A stretch of 21,078 nt of DNA from Veillonella sp. (GTDB taxonomy: Bacteria > Bacillota > Negativicutes > Veillonellales > Veillonellaceae): positions 1 to 21,078 of the forward strand of contig NZ_DXLG01000019.1 of NCBI RefSeq assembly GCF_019414865.1, in the 5' to 3' direction. Below the pieces are notes generated by a model. The model did not search any database, was not told the DNA's origin, and saw nothing but the letters and a program-made list of their open reading frames with translations. The position numbers and the translations under genes are program-made. Position 1 is the stretch's first letter; every line of letters starts with the position of its first letter. Shown piece by piece: positions 16,804 through 21,078 of the stretch.

Positions 16804-17601
16804 ATGTTAGAAGTAAAAAATATGGTAAAAACCTTCTTTAAGGGCACAATCAATGAAAAAACTGCTCTTCAAGGTATTGATCTTCGTTTAGAAGAAGGCG
16901 ATTTCTGTACTGTAATCGGTGGTAATGGTGCTGGTAAAAGTACGTTGCTAAACTCCATCGCTGGTGTATTCCCAGTAGATGAAGGTTCCATTACAATCAA
17001 TGATATTGATGTCACAAAAATGCCTGAATACAAACGTGCTAAATACATTGGTCGTGTATTCCAAGATCCTATGGTTGGTACTGCAGGCAATATGCAAATT
17101 GAGGAAAACTTGATCCTTGCTATGCGCCGTGGTAAAAACTTAGGTCTTAAATGGGCTTTCAAAGATAGCGAACAAGCATTCTTCAAAGAACGCCTTGCAC
17201 TATTAGGTTTAGGCCTTGAAGACCGCTTATCTGCTCGTATGGGATTGTTATCTGGTGGTCAACGCCAATCCATTACATTGTTGATGGCTACTATGCTTCG
17301 TCCTGAACTTTTATTACTTGACGAACATACAGCGGCTCTTGACCCTAAGACGGCAGAAAATGTTTTGCAATTGACTGATAAACTTGTGGCTGAACATAAC
17401 TTAACGACTCTCATGATTACCCACAACATGCGTGATGCATTGCGCTTTGGTAATCGCCTCATCATGATGGATGCTGGCCGCATTATCTATGATGTAAAAG
17501 GGGAAGAAAAGAAAAAATTAACAGTTGCCGATTTATTACAAAAATTTGAAGTAGCTGGGGAAAATGCATTGAGCGACCGCATGGTGCTAGGTGCGAAATA
17601 A
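16804..17601 (+). CDS. ABC transporter ATP-binding protein
   Basis: Cytoplasmic ATPase energising the importer. It has 265 aa and all nucleotide-binding motifs are intact: Walker A GGNGAGKST at 39-47, Q-loop around FQD at 86-88, signature LSGGQ at 149-153, Walker B LLLLDE ending Asp173-Glu174, and switch His207 in ITHN. The histidine after Walker B (DEHTAALD) is characteristic of the YtmI/TrpZ-type subgroup rather than the usual DEPT. AAGGAGG precedes ATG 16804. It is the last gene of the operon; a terminator begins 4 bases after the stop codon. Confidence 0.95.
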   Translation: MLEVKNMVKTFFKGTINEKTALQGIDLRLEEGDFCTVIGGNGAGKSTLLNSIAGVFPVDEGSITINDIDVTKMPEYKRAKYIGRVFQDPMVGTAGNMQIEENLILAMRRGKNLGLKWAFKDSEQAFFKERLALLGLGLEDRLSARMGLLSGGQRQSITLLMATMLRPELLLLDEHTAALDPKTAENVLQLTDKLVAEHNLTTLMITHNMRDALRFGNRLIMMDAGRIIYDVKGEEKKKLTVADLLQKFEVAGENALSDRMVLGAK

Positions 17602-17604
17602 TAG

Positions 17605-17630
17605 AAGAGGGCATAAGCCCTCTTTTATTT
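17605..17630 (+). terminator. Rho-independent terminator of the ABC importer operon
   Basis: An 8-bp stem (AAGAGGGC at 17605-17612 with GCCCTCTT at 17617-17624), tetraloop ATAA, then TTATTT. It lies directly after the ATPase stop codon. Confidence 0.88.
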
Positions 17631-17640
17631 ATGACATACC

Positions 17641-17669
17641 TTTACAAGTTAAGGAAGATACTGTATACT
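17641..17669 (+). promoter_or_regulatory. Sigma-70 promoter of rpsO
   Basis: TTTACA (17641-17646) and TATACT (17664-17669) are separated by 17 bases, each one mismatch from consensus. It lies just after the upstream terminator. Transcription from about 17676 would give a leader of about 90 nt before rpsO. Confidence 0.75.
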
Positions 17670-17691
17670 AAATAAGGTCGTAAGACATATC

Positions 17692-17733
17692 GTAAGCGAA
17701 GTATTCGAATCTCCAACGGTTACTTAAGCTTAT
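17692..17733 (+). promoter_or_regulatory. Structured rpsO leader, candidate S15 autoregulatory site
   Basis: A two-part hairpin: GTAAGC (17692-17697) pairs with GCTTAT (17728-17733), and inside it AAGTA (17699-17703) pairs with TACTT (17721-17725), leaving an apical region of 17 bases. A T-rich stretch and the AGGAGGT ribosome-binding site (17753-17759) follow. S15 is known to repress its own mRNA through unrelated leader structures in different phyla. This one is proposed from the sequence only. Confidence 0.45.
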
Positions 17734-17766
17734 CGGGATTATTTATTTTTTTAGGAGGTAACATTA

Positions 17767-18033
17767 ATGTTAACTACAGAAGCTAAATTAGCAGTAATTA
17801 AAGAATACGCTACTCATGAAGGTGACACTGGTTCTCCAGAAGTACAAGTTGCGATTTTAACAAGCCGCATCCAATACTTAACAGATCACTTGAAAGAACA
17901 CAAAAAAGACCATCATTCCCGTCGTGGTTTGTTGAAATTAGTTGGTCAACGCCGTAACATGCTTGACTACCTTCGTCGTAAAGATATCGAACGTTACCGT
18001 TCCCTTATCGAACGTCTTGGTCTTCGTAAATAA
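17767..18033 (+). CDS. rpsO: 30S ribosomal protein S15
   Basis: Primary binding protein of the 16S rRNA central domain, needed to start assembly of the platform of the 30S subunit. The length of 88 aa is standard. The hallmark segments are present: [17 protein letters not shown] (about 18-34), [18 protein letters not shown] with the RNA-binding HHSRRGL at about 45-51, [15 protein letters not shown], and the C-terminal [20 protein letters not shown] ends 7 bases before ATG 17767. It has its own promoter, leader and terminator. In many bacteria rpsO and pnp form one operon; here a 409-bp gap with a separate small locus lies between them. Confidence 0.99.
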   Translation: MLTTEAKLAVIKEYATHEGDTGSPEVQVAILTSRIQYLTDHLKEHKKDHHSRRGLLKLVGQRRNMLDYLRRKDIERYRSLIERLGLRK

Positions 18034-18040
18034 TAAAATT

Positions 18041-18066
18041 AGCCGTCCTATAGGACGGCTTTTTTA
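18041..18066 (+). terminator. Rho-independent terminator of rpsO
   Basis: A perfect 8-bp GC-rich stem (AGCCGTCC at 18041-18048 with GGACGGCT at 18053-18060), loop TATA, then a run of T. It should stop most rpsO transcripts before the small locus and pnp. Confidence 0.93.
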
Positions 18067-18079
18067 TTTTATTTCTCTA

Positions 18080-18088
18080 TGTTATAAT
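18080..18088 (+). promoter_or_regulatory. Extended -10 promoter of the predicted antitoxin RNA
   Basis: TGTTATAAT is a perfect extended -10 (TG-N-TATAAT). The -35 position 17 bases upstream falls in the T run of the rpsO terminator and is poor, which extended -10 promoters tolerate. Transcription would start near 18095. Confidence 0.6.
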
Positions 18089-18094
18089 AACGTT

Positions 18095-18170
18095 AGGCAA
18101 AGGGAAACGAATGCCGATAATCTATTGTGGAAACACGAAAAAAGGACAGAGCGGCAACTCTGTCCTTTTT
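18095..18170 (+). ncRNA. Predicted antitoxin small RNA (about 76 nt)
   Basis: A short plus-strand RNA predicted from an extended -10 promoter at 18080-18088 and a terminator at 18139-18170. It can fold into three hairpins. The first is GGCA (18096-18099) with TGCC (18112-18115), displaying the 12-nt loop AAGGGAAACGAA. The second is a short stem closing a GAAA tetraloop (18125-18138). The third is the terminator. Three blocks (18100-18111, 18117-18125, 18134-18141) are complementary, in order, to the translation start region of the convergent peptide gene, so base pairing should block its translation. It resembles RNA II of the Enterococcus par locus in size and layout. No expression evidence is available. 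Confidence 0.6.
18100..18141. repeat. Interrupted direct-repeat blocks, antitoxin copy
   Basis: AAGGGAAACGAA (18100-18111), ATAATCTAT (18117-18125) and CACGAAAA (18134-18141) match, in the same order, the contiguous 29-bp block at 18253-18281. Spacers of 5 and 8 bases split the blocks here. The single mismatch (G18109 versus A18262) becomes a G.U pair between the two RNAs. Confidence 0.85.
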
Positions 18171-18171
18171 G
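18138..18171. terminator. Bidirectional terminator shared by small RNA and peptide gene
   Basis: GGACAGAG (18144-18151) pairs with CTCTGTCC (18158-18165) around a 6-base loop CGGCAA, extended by five A-T pairs. It ends in TTTTT on the + strand and TTTTTT on the - strand, so it can terminate both convergent transcripts. A shared terminator is a hallmark of par/Fst-type modules. Confidence 0.88.
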
Positions 18172-18183
18172 TTGTGCTAGTTG

Positions 18184-18276
18184 CTATTTAAATCTACTAT
18201 CTAGCCACTTGATGATGTAATGGCAAGTTACACCACCTATGATAGTGATAATAAGGGAAACAAAATAATCTATCAC
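18184..18276 (-). CDS. Predicted type I toxin: 30-aa single-helix membrane peptide
   Basis: A minus-strand gene of 30 codons starting with GTG at 18276. A strong ribosome-binding site, AGGAGGTG (minus strand, complement of 18282-18289), lies at ideal spacing. The peptide has a short head MIDYF, a hydrophobic helix of about 18 residues (VSLIITIIGGVTCHYII, about 6-22), and a charged tail KWLDSRFK. This is the form of small pore-forming or membrane-perturbing type I toxins; the WL near the charged tail is loosely reminiscent of Fst-like peptides, but I do not claim family membership. Its mRNA would run from about 18317 to the shared terminator at 18138-18171. A convergent small RNA carries complementarity to 29 bases spanning its start codon. 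It is the only minus-strand gene in the window. Confidence 0.75.
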   Translation of the reverse strand: MIDYFVSLIITIIGGVTCHYIIKWLDSRFK

Positions 18277-18281
18277 GAAAA
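18253..18281. repeat. Direct-repeat block over the toxin start codon
   Basis: A contiguous 29-bp block covers the toxin start codon (18274-18276), the few bases upstream, and codons 2-8. It is reproduced in three pieces inside the predicted antitoxin RNA (18100-18141), with 28 of 29 positions identical. Because the two genes are convergent, these direct repeats become complementary in the two RNAs. Confidence 0.85.
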
Positions 18282-18293
18282 CACCTCCTCTCT

Positions 18294-18317
18294 GTTGCCA
18301 GATTAGGAGTTAGCAAC
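18294..18317 (-). promoter_or_regulatory. 5' hairpin of the toxin mRNA with anti-Shine-Dalgarno loop
   Basis: On the minus strand GTTGC (18317-18313) pairs with GCAAC (18298-18294) at the very start of the predicted mRNA. The loop contains ACTCCT, which can pair with the AGGAG of the downstream ribosome-binding site. This would hide the site until refolding or processing, as in several type I toxin mRNAs. Confidence 0.45.
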
Positions 18318-18323
18318 GTGATA

Positions 18324-18332
18324 AGTATATCA
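18324..18332 (-). promoter_or_regulatory. Extended -10 promoter of the toxin gene
   Basis: On the minus strand TGATATACT is an extended -10 (TG-N-TATACT). The -35 position (TACGTT) is weak. Initiation near 18317 places the hairpin GTTGC/GCAAC exactly at the 5' end of the transcript. Confidence 0.55.
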
Positions 18333-18362
18333 TAATAAAATGAACTAACGTATATTATAATA

Positions 18363-18401
18363 AGTTAAAAAATAGCTTATTTTTAACTGATGATATATAA
18401 T
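18363..18401 (+). promoter_or_regulatory. Upstream region of pnp: AT-rich stem-loop and candidate -10
   Basis: AGTTAAAAA (18363-18371) and TTTTTAACT (18380-18388) form a perfect 9-bp inverted repeat, followed by TATAAT at 18396-18401. Another TATAAT is at 18356-18361. Neither has a recognisable -35. If the upstream one is used, the hairpin is part of the pnp leader; if the downstream one, it is an upstream DNA element. Which applies cannot be decided from sequence. Confidence 0.35.
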
Positions 18402-18442
18402 AAGAAGGTATACATATAAGAAGATTTTTAGGAGGAATAGGA

Positions 18443-20512
18443 ATGGAACAATTCCAAATGGACCTAGCTGGTCGTACGCTTACGATCGAGACTGGGGAAC
18501 TTGCAAAACAAGCTGGCGGTGCCGTAATGGTTGGTTACGGTGATACTCGTGTACTCGTTACCGCTACAGGTTCTAAAGAGGCGAAGGATATCGATTTCTT
18601 CCCACTTACAGTAGACTATGAAGAAAAAATGTACGCTGTTGGTCGTTTACCAGGTGGCTTCATTAAACGTGAAGCACGTCCACCTGAATCTGCGATTTTG
18701 AATAGCCGTTTGATTGACCGTCCTATTCGTCCATTATTTGATAAAGGTGTACGTAATGAAGTACACGTAGTGGCAACTGTTATGTCCGTTGATCAAGATT
18801 GTGATCCAGCAATCTGTGGTATGATTGGCGCTTCAGCTGCTTTATCCATTTCTGATATTCCTTGGAATGGTCCTATTGCAGGCGTTCGTATGGGGCGTAT
18901 CAACGGTGAATTTGTTGTGAACCCAACAAAAGAACAATTAGAAGCAACAGATCTTAATATCGTTGTAGCTGGTACAAAAGATGCTATCCTCATGGTTGAA
19001 GGTGGTGCTCAAGAGGTTCCAGAAGAAACTATTCTTGAAGTCATCATGGCAGCTCATGAAGAAATCAAAAAAATCGTAGCTTTCCAAGAAGATATGAAAG
19101 CAAAAGTGGGCAAGGAAAAACGCATATTTGAAAGTAAAGATGTGCCAGCTGAAATCGCTGATGCAGTTCGTGCGTATGGTCATGATAAACTTGATGCAGC
19201 AGTTCGTTGTGCAGATAAACAACAACGTGATGCGCAAGAAAGCGAAGTACGTGCCGATGTATTAGCTCACTTTGAAGAAATCTACCCAGATAACTTGGCG
19301 GATGTAAATAAAGCATTTGACGCAATGACAAAAGAAATCGTGCGTCATATGATTACTGTTGAAAAAATCCGTCCAGATGGACGTAAACTTGATGAAGTTC
19401 GTCCAATCTCTTGCCGTACAGGTGTATTACCTCGTACACATGGTTCTGGCTTATTTACTCGTGGTCAAACTCAAGTATTGAACGTTGCTACTGTAGCTCC
19501 ATTGTCTGAAACTCAAACAATTGATGGCATTGGTTTAGAAACAGAAAAACGTTACATTCACCACTATAATTTCCCATCCTTCTCCGTAGGTGAAACTCGT
19601 TCCTCCCGTGGTCCTGGTCGCCGTGAAATTGGTCATGGTGCGTTGGCTGAACGTGCATTGGTACCTGTAATTCCTAGTGAAGAAGAATTCCCATATGCAT
19701 TGCGTTTAGTATCTGAAGTGTTGGAATCTAACGGTTCTAGCTCCATGGCATCCGTTTGTGGCTCCACATTATCCTTGATGGATGCTGGTGTACCTATTAA
19801 AGCTCCTGTAGCTGGTATCGCTATGGGTCTCGTAACTCAAGGCGAACACTACACAATCTTAACTGATATCCAAGGCATGGAAGATGCTCTTGGTGACATG
19901 GACTTTAAAGTGGCTGGTACAGCAAAAGGTGTAACAGCAATTCAAATGGATATCAAAATTTCCGGCTTATCCCGTGAAATCCTTCATGAAGCATTAGAAC
20001 AAGCTCATAAAGGCCGTATGCATATCATGGGTATCATGCTTGATACAATTGCTGAACCACGTCAACAAATGTCTCAATACGCTCCACGTATTATTACAAT
20101 GAAAATTGATCCAGATAAGATTCGTGATGTAATTGGTTCTGGCGGTAAAGTAATTCGTGGTATTATTGACGAAACAGGTGCAAAAATCGACATCGAAGAT
20201 GATGGCACAGTATTCATCGCTTCTGTAGATCAAGATGGTGCTGCTAAAGCACAACAAATCATTGAAAACCTTACTAAAGAGGTTGAAGTAGGTGAAGTAT
20301 ACCTTGGTAAAGTAACTCGTTTGATGGCATTCGGTGCTTTTGTAGAAGTATTACCAGGTAAAGAAGGTCTTGTACATATTTCCAAACTTGCGAAAGAACG
20401 CGTTGAAAATGTAGAAGACGTAGTAAATGTAGGGGATGAGATTATGGTAAAAGTTATCGAAATCGATAAACAAGGCCGTATCAACTTGTCCCGTAAAGAT
20501 TGTTTAAAATAA
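18443..20512 (+). CDS. pnp: Polyribonucleotide nucleotidyltransferase (PNPase)
   Basis: Phosphorolytic 3'-5' exoribonuclease that degrades mRNA and small RNAs. It is a ring-shaped trimer in the cytoplasm. The 689 aa have the full domain order: first RNase PH domain (about 1-215), helical linker, second RNase PH domain (about 300-525) with [27 protein letters not shown] and the active-site [13 protein letters not shown] segment, KH domain with GxxG loop Gly565-Ser-Gly-Gly568 in [15 protein letters not shown], and S1 domain (about 620-686) with [27 protein letters not shown] (18430-18435) is 7 bases before ATG 18443. It is followed after 10 bases by a dUTPase gene, so the two are probably co-transcribed. 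It is separated from rpsO by the toxin-antitoxin-like locus. Confidence 0.99.
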   Translation: MEQFQMDLAGRTLTIETGELAKQAGGAVMVGYGDTRVLVTATGSKEAKDIDFFPLTVDYEEKMYAVGRLPGGFIKREARPPESAILNSRLIDRPIRPLFDKGVRNEVHVVATVMSVDQDCDPAICGMIGASAALSISDIPWNGPIAGVRMGRINGEFVVNPTKEQLEATDLNIVVAGTKDAILMVEGGAQEVPEETILEVIMAAHEEIKKIVAFQEDMKAKVGKEKRIFESKDVPAEIADAVRAYGHDKLDAAVRCADKQQRDAQESEVRADVLAHFEEIYPDNLADVNKAFDAMTKEIVRHMITVEKIRPDGRKLDEVRPISCRTGVLPRTHGSGLFTRGQTQVLNVATVAPLSETQTIDGIGLETEKRYIHHYNFPSFSVGETRSSRGPGRREIGHGALAERALVPVIPSEEEFPYALRLVSEVLESNGSSSMASVCGSTLSLMDAGVPIKAPVAGIAMGLVTQGEHYTILTDIQGMEDALGDMDFKVAGTAKGVTAIQMDIKISGLSREILHEALEQAHKGRMHIMGIMLDTIAEPRQQMSQYAPRIITMKIDPDKIRDVIGSGGKVIRGIIDETGAKIDIEDDGTVFIASVDQDGAAKAQQIIENLTKEVEVGEVYLGKVTRLMAFGAFVEVLPGKEGLVHISKLAKERVENVEDVVNVGDEIMVKVIEIDKQGRINLSRKDCLK

Positions 20513-20522
20513 GAGGTGTTAC

Positions 20523-20972
20523 ATGGATATTCGTGGCTTTGAAGTAGTTTCTGCTTTTGAAGAACAAGATATCAATTTACCGACACGTAAAACAACAGAA
20601 AGCGCAGGCTATGATATTGAATGCGCTGAAGCTGTTACTTTAGAACCAGGTCAAGTAGTATTAGTGCCAACAGGTATTAAAGCTTTCATGGCATACGATG
20701 AATACCTTGCCATTCACATTCGTTCTAGCATGGCCATTAAACGCCATCTGGCACTCGTGAATAGCACAGGCATTATCGACAGTGATTACTATAATAATGA
20801 GGACAACGAGGGTCATATCATGATCGCTCTACTCAATTATGGTAAAGAAACAGTTTCCCTAGAAAAAGGTGAACGCGTTGCCCAAGGCATCTTCTCAAAA
20901 TACCTTATCACTAACGATGACGATGCTACAGGTATTCGTACAGGCGGTATTGGTAGTACTGGGACTATGTAA
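20523..20972 (+). CDS. dut: dUTP diphosphatase (trimeric dUTPase family)
   Basis: Hydrolyses dUTP to dUMP and pyrophosphate, keeping uracil out of DNA and supplying dTMP synthesis. It has 149 aa, with all five motifs in order: AGYDIECAE (28-36), IRSSMAIK (66-73), NSTGIIDSDYY (80-90) with Asp86 as the likely catalytic-water residue, EKGERVAQGIF (114-124), and RTGGIGSTG (139-147), the C-terminal arm that closes over the active site. Motif 3 runs into NNEDNEGHI, a short insertion relative to the usual DYRGEI form. AGAGGTG lies in the 10-base gap after pnp, before ATG 20523. Trimeric dUTPase is clear; a dCTP-deaminase-like role is unlikely. Confidence 0.95.
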   Translation: MDIRGFEVVSAFEEQDINLPTRKTTESAGYDIECAEAVTLEPGQVVLVPTGIKAFMAYDEYLAIHIRSSMAIKRHLALVNSTGIIDSDYYNNEDNEGHIMIALLNYGKETVSLEKGERVAQGIFSKYLITNDDDATGIRTGGIGSTGTM

Positions 20973-21000
20973 ACAACATACAATTCTAAATAGAATGGTG

Positions 21001-21034
21001 AAAGCCGCTCAACTAAAGTTGAGCGGCTTTTTCT
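21001..21034 (+). terminator. Rho-independent terminator of the pnp-dut unit
   Basis: A perfect 13-bp stem (21001-21013 with 21018-21030), loop TAAA, then TTCT with the last stem bases also T. It lies 28 bases after the dUTPase stop codon. Confidence 0.9.
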
Positions 21035-21078
21035 AATAAAATTTTTTAAATTAATTATTAACACACACGGATACGTGT

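Noticed and set aside
17942..18220. 92-codon plus-strand open frame overlapping the end of rpsO
   Set aside because: It runs out of frame through rpsO, then through two terminators, and has no ribosome-binding site or family resemblance. The DNA is explained better by rpsO and the antisense locus.
21065..21078. ACACG-GATA-CGTGT inverted repeat at the window edge
   Set aside because: Only a 5-bp stem, cut off by the end of the window, so its context cannot be judged.

Overview
The window is a 21-kb stretch of AT-rich bacterial chromosome with almost every gene on the + strand. It pairs Firmicute-type housekeeping genes (strong AGGAGG ribosome-binding sites, NrdR, rpsO/pnp) with a complete pathway for the LPS inner-core heptose. 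That combination points to a diderm Firmicute of the class Negativicutes, most likely Veillonella. The genus is inferred from gene content and sequence style, not from a database search.

Layout. (1) 92-3538: pyruvate carboxylase, closed by a strong terminator. (2) 3663-11905: a long operon-like block of nrdR, an M19 dipeptidase, gmhA, hldE, hldD, gmhB, two GT9 heptosyltransferases and a DEDDh exonuclease with a C-terminal zinc ribbon. A near-perfect NrdR box lies in front of nrdR. From gmhA to the second heptosyltransferase the genes encode all the steps from sedoheptulose-7-phosphate to ADP-L-glycero-manno-heptose, and its transfer onto lipid A-Kdo. (3) 11976-13795: an M18 aminopeptidase and an unrecognised 125-aa protein. 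(4) 13859-17630: an ABC importer operon with its own promoter, two tandem paralogous substrate-binding lipoproteins of the TrpX/YtmK type, a permease and an ATPase, then a terminator. (5) 17641-18065: rpsO with its own promoter, a structured leader and a terminator. (6) 18080-18332: a compact locus between rpsO and pnp. (7) 18443-21034: pnp and a dUTPase, closed by a terminator.

The most interesting item is region 6, the only gap above 300 bp. It holds an unannotated 30-codon minus-strand gene for a one-helix membrane peptide with a near-ideal ribosome-binding site. Convergent to it is a predicted 76-nt plus-strand RNA with its own extended -10 promoter. The two share one bidirectional terminator. 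The small RNA carries three blocks, in order, that match 29 consecutive bases across the start codon of the peptide gene (28 identical, one G.U pair). This is the architecture of a par/Fst-type (type I) toxin-antitoxin module. The peptide does not look like a close Fst homologue, and I am not aware of this locus having been described in this position.

Other signals are a candidate S15 autoregulatory leader in front of rpsO, a palindrome overlapping the -35 of the ABC operon, and NrdR autoregulation.
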